Assembly (NCBI GenBank): GCA_031761405.1
Contig: JASEVX010000011.1
Span: 14,319,609-14,383,608, forward strand
From: Serripes groenlandicus
Lineage: Eukaryota > Mollusca > Bivalvia > Cardiida > Cardiidae
Length of the DNA: 64,000 nt
Direction: 5' to 3'
The notes under the pieces were generated by a model that saw only the letters and a list, made by a program, of their open reading frames with translations, was not told the origin of the DNA and made no database searches. Position numbers and translations under genes: made by a program. Shown here in pieces: positions 11,745-21,940 of this stretch. Each line of letters opens with the position of its first letter. Within the stretch, counting starts at the first letter, position 1.

Positions 11745-11905
11745 ATCCGTTCCCACATATAACACGTCTGCAGCAGACGACTTTGAAAACAGCAAGGCAA
11801 GACGGTAGACGTTCATCATTCACGAGAGTTTAATTATTACATAGAGTTGAAAACATTGTGGCAAAAGGTGAAATTGCTCATTATGATTTTAGCATACAAC
11901 ACAAC
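11745..11905. mobile_element. Damaged TTAA MITE
   Basis: TCCGTTCCCACATATAACAC, CTGCAGCAGACGACTTTGAA and later AACATTGTGGCAAAAGGTGA show the left half and the left stem of the core. The right half is lost. Confidence 0.6.
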
Positions 11906-12379
11906 CTCTTTCCGATATGTATTGTCATACCAAATGTGTAACTCTGTGCAAAAGTAGGAAATATGCTCCAGACAAGCAATTTCTTTAAATTGGTTCAATG
12001 GTCATGGTCACAGCAACCTCAATTCAATCCACCACACGTTTTCTTTTTTTGATGCATCACTATGCAACATTTGGTAATCCTATGTGTAATAGCATAGGTG
12101 AAGGTGGAGATGAAAAGCGACATCACTAGCAAATTAAAGCAGCCTAGTTCAAACATGTGGTAATCATAACGCCAAACTCTTTGTTATATATGACATGTAT
12201 ATTCTAGTTTGATGTGGGATTTAGAAAAAATATTAAATGGAAAACTTTAAGTTGTCAGTAGTTTTCAATCCAAAATCTTCCATTTTATTGAGAATGGGTG
12301 TGATTTATATTTGAATAATTTGACCAACACGACTAGATAATAGAAGGAACGGTACTCTGTTCAGATTGCAGTTCAGGTG
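11906..12379. other. Sequence downstream of URAD, no gene seen
   Basis: On the minus strand AATAAA occurs at 12289-12284, about 300 bp past the URAD stop, and is a candidate polyadenylation signal for that gene. Nothing else was recognised. Confidence 0.35.
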
Positions 12380-12552
12380 TTAAACCTTTCCCACATACAA
12401 GAAATCTGCAGCAGACGACTTTGAACATATTTGCCAAAACATGGAAAATCTCTAGAATTGAATGGATAACCAATGACTAAAAGTGGCAAACATTGTGGCA
12501 AAAGTCGTCTGCTTCAGAGGGTCAGAAAGGTCTATATGAGGCAAAGGGTTAA
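12380..12552. mobile_element. TTAA MITE, internally shortened, next to the URAD stop
   Basis: It runs from TTAAACCTTTCCCACATACA to GAGGCAAAGGGTTAA. The right half of the hairpin core is missing: AACATTGTGGCAAAAG passes straight into GTCGTCTGC. It ends 40 bp from the URAD stop codon and, if the poly(A) signal near 12285 is used, would be part of the URAD 3' UTR. Confidence 0.75.
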
Positions 12553-12591
12553 ACCCTAGTTTGTACATTGTCCTTGTTCCGAGACGATATA

Positions 12592-12935
12592 TCACGCAAT
12601 AGATGTTTCATCCAAAATGTCTTTCAGTCTCAAACAAGCTATTTTCTTAACCTCGTTTGTCCCAGAAATGGCTTCTTCATGGGCAGAATTGTTTAACCTT
12701 GCCTCCAATCCTGTTAATATGGCTGCCTTCTTGTTCATCCTAACACAGATCACGAATGGAAAACCAAATTTGTCCTTGTACTTTGTATTTAACGTGGTCA
12801 TTTTCACTCTCTCTTCATCTGTCATTGTATCAAGGCCAGCCGAGGATTGTTCTCTACTGGATTCGCTAGTCAGCTGACCGGATTGGGCCAGTCTTCCCGC
12901 CAAGTCCGGATGTAGTCTGAGTACACCCGCTTTCC
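12592..12935 (-). CDS. URAD: URAD exon 2: OHCU decarboxylase, C-terminal two-thirds
   Basis: This exon encodes residues 66-179 of 2-oxo-4-hydroxy-4-carboxy-5-ureidoimidazoline decarboxylase. The enzyme decarboxylates OHCU to (S)-allantoin, after urate oxidase and HIU hydrolase. The family signature HPDLAGR (residues 74-80, with the catalytic histidine) is intact, followed by the conserved S-E-S-x-R-E-Q..AGL block (89-100) and FGFPFV (122-127). The acceptor is a minus-strand pyrimidine tract ending in AAG just before 12935. It supplies two bases that complete the phase-1 codon of exon 1, giving PIA-GKAGVLRLHPDL. The frame ends ..DETSIA, TGA at 12594-12592. There is no SKL-type peroxisomal signal at the C-terminus. 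The length fits the family (~170-180 residues). Confidence 0.92.
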
Positions 12936-12950
12936 CTTCAAAAAGAAGAA

Positions 12951-13412
12951 ATAAACCGTTCCACGAGATTTATTGATTTATTGGGGTTTAACGGCGTTTT
13001 TAACAATTTCTCAGTTATATCACGGCGGCCAGTTCACCTTCTCATGCATTTCCTGGTTTTCTCACACCTCTACTCCACAGAACAATCTTCCCAAGCAACT
13101 GGCTGCTTTTCCACATAGACTTAGCCCATTGGTGGAAGACGAATGACGCATGTCGCATTGACTTTTGTCAATCCTCGGAAAGAAAGTTGGCCGAGCCCCG
13201 TTCCACGAGAAAATCAACATTATAGGATCTGCGTAATGTACCGACCCAGATCAGCCAGCGCAGGCTAATGCGGGCCGACAACATTCCGTCTCAGGGGAAT
13301 AGGGGTATAGAGTAACGAGTCCCGAAACAGAAAACCCACGGCATGCTTAGGCTGATCCGGGGTCGATACTTGACGCAGTATCCACAATGGGTTTTTCCGC
13401 GGAACGGCTCAA
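12951..13412. mobile_element. Palindromic GAGCCGTTCC-type MITE, split by a SINE
   Basis: The right end GGAACGGCTCAA at about 13401-13412 is the inverted form of the left sequence ACCGTTCCACGAGA at 12955. The interior (AACATTATAGGATCTGCGTA, CCGACCCAGATCAGCC, ATGCTTAGGCTGATCC) matches the complete copy at 17471-17690. The left end lies about 15 bp upstream of the URAD exon-2 acceptor in gene orientation. Confidence 0.75.
12969..13200 (-). mobile_element. 5'-truncated tRNA-derived SINE inserted in a MITE
   Basis: On the minus strand it reads from GGCTCGGCCAACTTTC through AAGCAGCCAGTTGCTTGG and CCGCCGTGATATAACTGA to AACCCCAATAAATCAA. It is flanked by the 13-bp direct repeat CCGTTCCACGAGA (12956-12968 and 13198-13210), which belongs to the MITE end. 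The tRNA-like head is missing. Confidence 0.85.
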
Positions 13413-13426
13413 ATGTGCACAAAGTA

Positions 13427-13674
13427 TCGAGGGCTTGGTGTGAAACAGTTGTAACTAAAATTGGTATTTTTTTACCAAGGTTAATAACCTCGCCATTAAG
13501 TCTTTAAAAGCATTAAATCATTTTTCTTGGTAAACATTGGAAATTTAGGTGCCATTGCTCGTTCTGAGCAATGGCATCTAAATTTGCGTTGTTTACAAAG
13601 CGGTCAAAATTGCCCCTAAACCAGGGTTTTCAAAATAGGTTTTTAGTTACAACCGTTTCACGCCAAGCCCTCGG
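13427..13674. mobile_element. Palindromic MITE with GGGCTTGG(T/C)GTGAAAC ends
   Basis: The terminal inverted repeats are GAGGGCTTGGTGTGAAACAG..GTAACTAAAA at the left and TTTTAGTTACAACCGTTTCA..CCAAGCCCTC at the right. An inner hairpin pairs ATGCCATTGCTC-like arms (GGTGCCATTGCTCG with GAGCAATGGCATC). It lies inside the URAD intron. A hairpin at 26498-26570 shares the motif TGAAAC..GTTGTAACTA. Confidence 0.75.
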
Positions 13675-14018
13675 TGTACTTAACTATGAGAAACAAGAGC
13701 ACCATGGTCGTCCTATATTGCTCATGTAATGACAACCAGTAATGTAAAAGAATGTATATACTTTTATGAGGTGGCAATGTTTTCGACTAACCAACATGGC
13801 TTAAACAATATTTTTACAAGGTCACCAAAGGAATATTTCTGTAAAATTAGTTTGAAATTAGTCAAATAGGCCTACCTTGAAAAGATGTCCCATTTTTACA
13901 CCATAGGCATTTTGGGAAACTAGCTCCAAGCTCTGTCCGCACTATTGTTCTACCAATCAAGCTGCCTTAACCAAATTGTGTTTTGGGTACCCCTGACGTC
14001 TGCACGCATTTAATTTGT
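13675..14018. other. URAD intron, no feature seen
   Basis: AT-rich intronic sequence with no recognised repeat end. Confidence 0.4.
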
Positions 14019-14248
14019 TTAACCCTTTCCCTCATATAGACGCTATCTGACGCCTCTGCAGCAGACGGCTTTTTGAAAACATAGTGACAAAAGAAGAAAT
14101 TGCACAAAACGTGCAATTTCTCCTTTTGCCACAATGTTTTCCACTTTTTGTCATAGGTTATCCATTCAATTATGGAGATTTTCTATGTTTTGACAAAATA
14201 CGTTCAAAGTCGTCTGCTGCAGAATTGTCGTATGAGGGAAAGGGTTAA
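14019..14248. mobile_element. TTAA palindromic MITE, clean reference copy
   Basis: This 230-bp copy shows the family structure. It has an 18-bp perfect terminal inverted repeat (TTAACCCTTTCCCTCATA and its complement), each end carrying the TTAA expected as the piggyBac-type target duplication. CTGCAGCAGACG and GTCGTCTGCTGCAG form inner inverted blocks. A central hairpin pairs AGAAATTGCAC with GTGCAATTTCT, flanked by ..GTGACAAAAG and CTTTTGCCAC... It has no coding capacity and must have been moved in trans. The piggyBac assignment rests on TTAA plus the CCCTTT start and is an inference. Confidence 0.85.
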
Positions 14249-14261
14249 AATAACGCCACAA

Positions 14262-14400
14262 TCATGAGCAATTTCTCCTTTTGCCACAATTCTTTCAATA
14301 GTCCTTCTGCAGCAGATGCGTAAACGTTGGTTTGCGAGAGGGGAAAGGTTTAACCTTTCTCACTTCTCACATAGAACATAGCTGTAGCAGTTAAGTCAGA
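14262..14400. mobile_element. Fragments of TTAA MITEs
   Basis: AGCAATTTCTCCTTTTGCCA followed by TCTGCAGCAGATGCG and GGGGAAAGGTTTAA is a right half. A second left end, TTTAACCTTTCTCACTTC, starts at its terminus, so two copies were joined end to end. Confidence 0.6.
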
Positions 14401-14696
14401 AACCATATCTGGATCTTTCTGCAGTTAGTTTTCCGGTAAGTACATACATGTATTTATCACACAAAGCCCTCTATGGGAGTGCGAAAATACCACATGACAC
14501 TTCTAGTTTGGTTTCCATTCTTAGGCTCAAGTCATTGTTACAACGCGGAAACCAAACTATAAAAAAATGACGTCACGTCAGCGGTTTGACGTAATAACGT
14601 TAATCACTTTGGCACCAATAATGGCAAATTTCATGTAGACTCATGTACACGATACTGGCACCTGTGATTACAACTGTATCAAAATCAAGATTTTAC

Positions 14697-14892
14697 CTGC
14701 AATTGGTAAGTCATCCATGAACTTGGAGAATGCATTGTGTATACCATCGAACGTAGAAAACGGTCTGTCCTGACACACAGCCGCAGCGAACAGTGCGCAG
14801 TGTTCTATGACGTTCCCGAATATCCGTATAAATTCGTCATATGACAACTCGTTCACTTCGTTTATAGTCAGCAGGATTTTTGTGGACGTCAT
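14697..14892 (-). CDS. URAD: URAD exon 1: OHCU decarboxylase, N-terminus
   Basis: Minus-strand exon for residues 1-65 plus one base. It starts MTSTKILLTINEVNELSYDE and continues with FIRIFGNVIEHC and RPFSTFDGIHNAF, the N-terminal helices of OHCU decarboxylases, in which an EH(S/C) block and a RPF motif recur. The donor after GCAG is GTAAAATC (14696-14689). The frame is open further upstream, but an acceptor-like TATGTTTACAG lies 11 bp before this ATG. The ATG at 14892 is therefore probably the true start, just inside an exon that begins in the 5' UTR. The joined protein is about 179 residues. The intron is 1,761 bp and full of MITEs and one SINE. Confidence 0.9.
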
Positions 14893-15039
14893 TGTATCTA
14901 TACCTGTAAACATATTCAGCACATTTTATATTGAAATACAGCACTAGTCAGTCAACTCATAACCCGCAATGTTTTGGACAAAACATCATTCCGGTTGTAT
15001 AAATGCTTGTAGCAAAATGACTTCATTAATTTATTCATT

Positions 15040-15295
15040 TGATTTTTCCATACAACAAATCTGCTGCACATGAATTTGAAAACCTTTTGTCAAAACTATG
15101 GACATTTTCTATTAATGAAAGAACAATTATAGAATAACGTTAAAAACATTGAGGCAACATTAGAAATTTGCGTATGGTGAGCAATTGCTCCTTTTTGCCA
15201 CAATGTTTATAAAAGTTGTCTTCTGCATTTTGTAATTTTGAAGTCGTCTGCTGCAAAGGCGACAGGGAAATCTGTATGAGGGGAATTGTCGCACC
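15040..15295. mobile_element. Decayed TTAA MITE
   Basis: CCATACAACAAATCTGCTGC, AAACATTGAGGCAA, AGCAATTGCTCCTTTTTGCC and GTCGTCTGCTGCAAAGGCGA are in family order. The terminal TTAACCC sequences are mutated. Confidence 0.65.
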
Positions 15296-15660
15296 AGAGA
15301 CATACACTATTTAGATCCTTGAATATGATTATGTCTATGATAAATCCCAGGATTTGACATTCTGTTCTTCGTTTATCCCTTTTCAACATATAGACTCTTT
15401 CTGACGCCTTCGCAGCAGACGACTTTTAAAAAAATTGTGCCAAAAAGGTAAAATTGCTGAAAACGAGCACTTTCTCCTTTTTGCCACAATGTTTTTCGTC
15501 TGCTGCAGAGGCGACAGGAAGTGTCTGTATGAGGGGAAGGGTTGCACCAGAGACATATATATATATACACTATTTAGATCTTTGAATATGATTATCCCAG
15601 GATTTCACATTCTGTGTTTCGTTTATCCTTTTTCAACATATAGACGCTTTCTGACGCCTT
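15290..15660. repeat. Direct duplication of a MITE plus ~80-bp flank
   Basis: The stretch 15291-15392 (GCACCAGAGACATA..ACACTATTTAGATC..GATTTGACATTCTG..TTCGTTTATCCC) recurs at 15542-15632 with few changes. Each copy is followed by a MITE left end, CAACATATAGAC.CTTTCTGA, so the duplicated unit includes a MITE. Confidence 0.75.
15376..15545. mobile_element. TTAA MITE, short form
   Basis: CATATAGACTCTTTCTGACG and GCAGCAGACGACTTTTAAAA are followed by the hairpin core and TCGTCTGCTGCAGAGGCGAC..GAGGGGAAGGGTT. The right half between core and terminal block is deleted. Confidence 0.7.
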
Positions 15661-15858
15661 CGCAGCAGACGACTTTTGAAAACATTGTGCCAAAAGGTGA
15701 AATTGCTCAAAACGAGCAATTTCTCCTTTTGCCACAATGGTTTTTTTTTCAACTTTGCCCCAGTAATTACACCTCCCTTTATGGAGAGTTTCCATGTTAT
15801 CGGCCAGATGTTTTCAAAGTCTTCTGCTGCAGATAAGTTGTATGTGGGAAAGAGTTAA
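15622..15858. mobile_element. TTAA MITE
   Basis: It has the left end CAACATATAGACGCTTTCTG, the core AAATTGCTCAAAACGAGCAA, and the right end GTCTTCTGCTGCAGAT..TATGTGGGAAAGAGTTAA. Confidence 0.75.
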
Positions 15859-16495
15859 TCGATGTATTCGTCTTACTACGTCACTTTCGGTGTACTTAAA
15901 TTTGACACAAATGCATATATATAATATTATACTAGAGCGAGTGGAACGTCTAAATTTAGAAACGTTTGTCGTGGGCATAAACTCGCTAGCAATTATGTAT
16001 GATATATGAAGTCATTTGAACAATGGAGTGGCTACATGTACCCATTATACACGACACAAAATCACAGAAACTATGAACATATCAGGTAACAGTAAATAAA
16101 ACTCCACTCACCTTAAACTTCAATCCGATTTAAAACTGCTGCAATAGTCTGGCGATAGTCCCGAAATTAAACTAGTGCTATTTTTGACATGTTATTGACT
16201 AACTGGTATATCTTTTTTTCTGGCTAGATTTCTGTTATTTTCCGAATCTTTAATTCATGCTACTCCCCGGGTTAGTTTTACACGTTTGTGTCAAATCGAC
16301 GAAGTTGTATGAATGAGCCTATAGAAAACATCCACTAATTCCAGTCTTTCAATGTCCCTCAGCTCACAACCTACTTAGATTAGGGTGTATTTGAATACAT
16401 GCATTAAACCCTGAGCACGATTTTTACCCTTTCTATACACTATGTGTCTTCTTTTTCTTCTTTCTATCTTTCATGTATTTCTCCATTTTAGTTAG
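15859..16495. other. No gene seen
   Basis: AT-rich sequence upstream of URAD on its own strand, so it may hold the URAD promoter and 5' UTR. No promoter element was recognised. Confidence 0.35.
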
Positions 16496-16499
16496 GGCT

Positions 16500-16785
16500 T
16501 TATTTTGCCCGTAATCCAGGGGTTGTGAGTTCGAAGTCGAAAACCCCAGCTCGGCCAAAATGATTTCCGACGTTTGACAAAGGGGCTGTGCTGTGATAAG
16601 CGTCATTCGTCTTCCCCAAATGGACTAACATGCTATGTGGCAAAGCATCAAGTTACTTAGAAAGTATGTTGTGTTGAGTACTAGTGTGGGTAAGCCAGGG
16701 AACAAATGAGTAGGTGAAATGGCTGCCGTGATATGACTGAAAATATGTTGAAAACGGCGTTAAGCTTCCATCAATAAATTTTGCG
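16500..16785 (+). mobile_element. Diverged tRNA-derived SINE
   Basis: TCCAGGGGTTGTGAGTTCGA is the B-box region of the head. The body (GACGTTTGACAAAG, AAGCGTCATTCGTCTTCC) and the 3' domain (GCCGTGATATGACTGAAAAT, AACGGCGTTAAGC) follow, ending CATCAATAAAT. Confidence 0.75.
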
Positions 16786-16904
16786 CTCATGACAATTTTC
16801 TGTCGTTTTTTATTGATGATTTGCTTTGTTGTTTTACGCCACTTTCAACAAATTGTTTAGTTATATCGCGACGTTTCCTGTGTAAGTTACCAGTACTACG
16901 GGTC

Positions 16905-17118
16905 CATTTATCCTGACACCCTGACGCAATAGCAGCAGACGACTTTTAAAAACATTGTGGCTAAAGGTGAAATTGCTCATGAGGAGCAATTTCCCCTTTG
17001 GGCCACAAGTTTTCAACTTTATTTAACAATTAAGCAATCTTTTATGGCGATTTTTCAGGTTTTTGTCACCATGTTTTCAAAGTCGTCTGCTGCAGATTTG
17101 CTGTATGTGGGAATCCTG
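16905..17118. mobile_element. TTAA MITE, CCTGACGCAATAGCAGC subtype
   Basis: The left terminal repeat is worn. AGCAGCAGACGACTTTTAAA, the core AAATTGCTCATGAGGAGCAA and the right end GTCGTCTGCTGCAGATTTGC..TATGTGGGAAT are clear. The same subtype is found at 22046 and 22466. Confidence 0.7.
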
Positions 17119-17470
17119 AAAGTAACGTAGCTTTCTGCTAGGCGATTATCCCATCTATTGGCAGGCGACCAGACAGAGGTACGAGTTTAAACTGCCAAAC
17201 AGTTGCTAAAGATGTTCCTAAAAAAATACAAAAATCTTTTTGTAAATATTGGCACAGCCTCACAGGTGATGAAACCTGGGTGCACCATTTTGAACCAGTA
17301 AGAAATGTTGGGAACAAAATATAAGCCAATAATTGCAAAACTCAAAAGTTAAAATATTAACGACACAGGATAGAAACTTACTTTGGGTGTTTGCACTTTC
17401 TGATGCCGCTTCATTAGGAATTGACCATTAAGGATATATTTTTATATTCATAACAGATGCTTATATGAGT

Positions 17471-17690
17471 CGTTCCGTGAGAAAACCAACATTATGAACT
17501 AAGCGTAATATATCAACCCAGATCAGCCTGCGCAATCCGCGCAGACTAATCCGGGCCGACAAATTATGTCTCAGGGTGTAATGATTCCTGAAACAGAAAA
17601 TCCACAGGCATGCTTTGGCTGATTCGGGTCGATGCTTTACGCAGAGTCCACAGTGTTGGTTTTCTCGCGGGACGGCTCATATATAATATG
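17471..17690. mobile_element. Complete GAGYCGTTCC palindromic MITE
   Basis: This 220-bp element starts GAGTCGTTCCGTGAGAAAAC and ends GGTTTTCTCGCGGGACGGCTC, an inverted repeat of about 27 bp with a few mismatches. Internal arms AGATCAGCCTGCGC and GGCTGATTCGGGTCGA are partly complementary. It is flanked by ATAT on both sides. The second family member is at 12951-13412. Confidence 0.8.
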
Positions 17691-18224
17691 TTAATTCTGC
17701 TTCGTGGTCCGATATTATTGAGAACTGGGAGTCGAGATGGAGAGAGCGTTAGAAACACATTGTTCTGACTTCGAGATTTTTCAACACAAACGGCGCGAGT
17801 ACTGGTTAAGTCTCCAGGAAGCAGACATCGAGCCTGATTAATATAAGCTGAAAGATTGTTTCGCAATAGATGTAAAATTAATAAGTTTAAACTCAACTAC
17901 ATGTGTTTTGAGCTGCTGTCCAGAACAGATTCGAGGGGCAGAATGAGAGTCGAGAGTGGAAAGATAGATCCGGGTGGATTTATCCGGCCGAAACCATAGG
18001 GGAAGATATGGTAGTATGAATAGTGTCGGGTATATAGTTATAAGCCAATTTAGGCTTATTGGACATTTACGTAAATATCTTGGTAAAAGGAGACGACACT
18101 AGATTGTATACATGATGATATGGTTAGAAGATTGATGAATCGGTATTCTTTCAAGAGTGTGAAGTAAATATTTAATATGCTGTTAGTCGGACAGGCTTCT
18201 TGAACTGTATTAAGTGTTGCGCAT
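17691..18224. other. No gene seen
   Basis: A minus-strand open frame of 110 codons at 17564-17896 overlaps the MITE and shows no domain. Nothing else was recognised. Confidence 0.4.
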
Positions 18225-18350
18225 CTCGACATATCGGCAGCAGACGGCTTTTGAAAACATTATACACAATGGCGGATAATAATGAGCAATTTCTCATTTT
18301 GCCACAATGTTTTAGCCATATGCAACAATTTGTCTTCTACCGATCAGTCA
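18225..18350. mobile_element. TTAA MITE fragment
   Basis: CGGCAGCAGACGGCTTTTGA and the core AATGAGCAATTTCTCATTTT..GCCACAATGTTTT are present without ends. Confidence 0.55.
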
Positions 18351-18399
18351 AAAATCGATAATCGGCTATATAGAAATAAGAAGGGCAGTGTAACAAATG

Positions 18400-20500
18400 T
18401 GGGCATAACTTTCTTAATGTTTATTATATTTTAAGTTCGCATTCATATTTGGGAAGAACAAAATCTCTCGATTTCAAATATGTAATTTGTTTTAATTAGA
18501 AATAAAATTTAGGTGGGGGAATTTATATAAACATTAGGTGACCCTATATTCCTATTGAATTACATATGATTTTTGATAATTACACAGAAATTGCAATCAA
18601 ATTTCGTTGGTTAATTAGTTATAACTTGTTTTCCTTTAAACTTTTTATAAGTTCGCATTCACATTCGTAAAGTATATTCATTTGTTTAAAGAAGGATATC
18701 ATTTTTTATGAAATTAAGAAAAATTTAGGCGGGGGAATTAATGCTTTTGTCAAACAACATGTAAGTATTTTTTGTGTTCGGTGGAGTCCGTCAAACAGTA
18801 GCGGAAACTTACGAAGTTAATCGGATTTCACCGCTACTGGTTTTATGACTTCGATGTTTTATTGCAGGGCAATAAAATCTTACTCCTTCAGGGCAGGTTT
18901 TAAATATCTGGATAATTAAGAATTGAATTAAGAGTTAAATTTAAATCAAATATTCTTTATCCTCGCGCAATAACAATAGGAATATTATTAAATAATAGCC
19001 CGCCGTTGACATAAATATTATCTGTAAATTAAGGCCAATTATGTATTTGTCATATTTAAATGGGGTTAAAAGAATAAGAATAATAATTCATTTTGAGTAT
19101 AAGCGAAAAAAAAGTATACATGATACGTTGTCAATCTCACTAGGATTGATTATCCGATGTTGGTTATGGAAATAATACTGACCAAAAACTGTTAAATACA
19201 TACATTTGATGCGTAATAAAAAAAAAATAAAAAAAAAATCATGTAATCTACACAAATGTTATTAACTTTACTAAAATCATCTTAGATTAATACGCTTTAT
19301 TGTTCACAAAGTGTTAATGTATGTTGACAATATTTCTGTGCAAACGGAAATGCGATATACACTATTCCTGATATTATAAAAACTGTTTTCATAATATACA
19401 AATAAAAACATTTTAATTGCTACCTTTTTGCAATAAAAATATGCCAGCTTCTTGTAATTTTTATATAAAATGTGAAAAGAATTAAGGAAACACAATTTGT
19501 GTTATTAAGATAACCCTTTTGTTTTTTAATACTGTTTATGACAACTCTCAATGGATACCGTTTTTGTAATTTTGATGCTGTTTTTAAAAACATCATCTCA
19601 ATTTTAATGTATTATTATAAGTGTCAAATGTGTGTATTCAGGTTAATCTGTAATGTTCTAATAGACACTGCCTCGGGCGTGTTATAAGTTAATTGGGTCA
19701 TAAAAACCAGGATTGACATTTTCTGCCATTTGTTATTATCAGCGTTACTTAATATAGATGTACTTGTGTTAAATTAAAAGTTACGACATAATATTTATTA
19801 TTATTGTTATCAGCTTCATGAAAATAATTAATATCATTTCTAAATAATGGATTTTCTGTATTGTTTATTTTGATACAGGTTGGATTGATTTTATTTTCAA
19901 AGCAAATCCAAATATAATTTGAACTTATGAAGTATGGGTTCTGATCTTCGTATACAAAATAGCTAAAATTTGCATATTAAGCTGAGAAGTTAAAAATCTT
20001 ACATTATCATTTTTGATATTTTTTTTTTGTATATATATATATAGCGACTTTCAGTTTTATATTGGTGGTTGAAGTCAGCCCTAAGTGAATCTCTTTGTTT
20101 TTTAATGACCAGTAAATAATAAGTAAAACTGCTCGGATTATACTTTTTAATTAAACACTTTATTATAAATTCATGCTTCGGCTTTTTTTTAAATTAAAAT
20201 GAATGGTTATTTTTTTTATGAAAAATCAATTTTAAACTTGATTTTATATTAAAACGTAAAACACAAATTTTCTATGCTTTTTTAAATATAGCATATCCCT
20301 ATAATAAAACCGTTAACCTACCAAGATTAAAACTGCTAAATCCGTTTGAATTACCCTGATGATTTATGATTTATGACCCCTACGAATTGCGTCGGTGATC
20401 TTCGTAAACTGCCGAAAGATAAGAAACTCCGGCGATGGATTAGGTGAAATATCGATAAAAGTTATTGAGTGAAACCGGAGAAGACAGATTGTTGGATATG
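18400..20500. other. Long AT-rich stretch without gene
   Basis: Two related blocks (around 18430-18530 and 18645-18735) share TAAGTTCGCATTCA.ATT and AAATTTAGG.GGGGGAATT. There are homopolymer runs and a (TA)n run at 20030. No exon was recognised. Confidence 0.45.
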
Positions 20501-20507
20501 ACTCTCC

Positions 20508-20610
20508 AATAATTCTGCCTCCAGTTATAGATATTTTCCATATTCATGTTTTTGTCTGGATGCTTTCATAGTCGTCTGCTGTTGATATGTTGCAGGTGGC
20601 AAGAAGTTAA
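20508..20610. mobile_element. TTAA MITE right-half fragment
   Basis: ATTTTCCATATTCATGTTTT, GTCGTCTGCTGTTGATATGT and GGTGGCAAGAAGTTAA match a decayed right half. Confidence 0.5.
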
Positions 20611-20690
20611 AGAATATACGTTTCACGGTCATATAAACCAGACATATATATATACACATCTCTATTAAGATCTCAGTAAAAACTGACATT

Positions 20691-21052
20691 TTAACCCTTT
20701 CCCTCATACTACAATTATGCAACAGACGACTTTGAATCATCCTCGGTACCGAGGCTATTCATAAAGTATATGATATCCTGGGCAAATTGGCTGTAAAAAT
20801 GTTCGGTACCAAGGCTATTCATAAAGTATATTAGATCATATAGTTTATGAATAGCCTGGGTACCGAGGATGACTTTGAATATATTTTGTAAAAAAATAGA
20901 AAATCTCTTTAATTGAATGGATAACCTATGACTAAAAGTGGAAAACATTGTGGCAAAAGGAGAAATTGCTAGTTCTTCTTTTGTCACTATGTTTTCAAAA
21001 GGCCGTCTGCTACAGAGGCGTCAGAAGGCGTCTATATGAGGGAAAGGGTTAA
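20691..21052. mobile_element. TTAA MITE carrying a nested foldback element
   Basis: TTAACCCTTTCCCTCATACT opens it and TATGAGGGAAAGGGTTAA closes it. Its left half is interrupted at 20738-20871. Without that insert it would be about 220 bp, the family norm. The left flank ACTGACATT also precedes the copy at 22878. Confidence 0.85.
20738..20871. mobile_element. 134-bp foldback element with CATCCTCGGTACC ends
   Basis: The terminal inverted repeats CATCCTCGGTACC.GAGGCTATTCATAAA and TTTATGAATAGCC..GGTACCGAGGATG are flanked by the direct repeat ACTTTGAAT (20729-20737 and 20872-20880). The interior repeats the motif GGTACCAAGGCTATTCATAA once more. A 9-bp duplication would suit a Mutator-type element, but 7 or 8 bp are possible if the ends are set one base in or out. 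Confidence 0.8.
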
Positions 21053-21940
21053 AGTCATCCTACAAGCTGACCACTAATGTTTTATCTTTAATTGCAAGGA
21101 ACTTAAAGGTGCTTAACTCCAGATTATATATAGATAGTAAAGTCAATATTTTAAAACTGTTTAAAATTTATATTGAAATATTAGAATCATAATTCTGGGA
21201 TAAAATAATTTCACTTTCCAGTACAAAAAACATCTAAATATTGATATTTTATGCTTCATTTTTACTGTGTAGACATAACATACCCAGTAAGCCAAATTGT
21301 GTACATTTTTATGAATTTCAATTGACTGTTTTTCAATATTTACTACCAATATAGTTTAGAAATATGTATTACTTACTTTAATGTCATTATAAGCAATATT
21401 AGCAGAAGTTTCAACATTTCAAAATGTTGATCTCCATCTGGAGTTCAGCACCTTTAAAATTTAGTTCTTCTTCGTAATTCAGACTCTTAAGCATCCTAAA
21501 AACAATTGGAGACATCGGTCAGTTATCTCCCTTTAATACTCTCTACATCTAGCCTATCATTTGGTTTCCTCTGTTTTTATCATTGGTTTCTTTGCATTGG
21601 ATGGTGTACTTATAATTGCATTTTCTTGGCCAACTGTTGTTATATTGATTAGTAATTCCACATTTGTTTTCTTTAAACACTGCTATGTAAATTTTCCCTT
21701 TTGAATCATCACTTTAATTAACACATTTATGATTAATGTGTACAGAGTAATTGCAATATCTCATTGCGAAATAGCGATAAAGACAAAGAATTCCAACTTA
21801 AAGGACCTACCAACTATTTGGTCTTCCTTGGTCTTTATCTGACAAGGGAGATAATATAATTATCACTAATGTCCCTCATTGCAGAACGGTAATGACAAGA
21901 AGAAGTTTCAAGTTTCAAATTGATTGGCAATCAGCAATAT
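21053..21940. other. No gene seen
   Basis: AT-rich sequence. Inverted TTGAAATATTA / TTTCAATATTTAC-type words occur at 21170 and 21335, and AACATTTCAAAATGTT is palindromic at 21413. Overlapping short frames show no domain. Confidence 0.4.
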
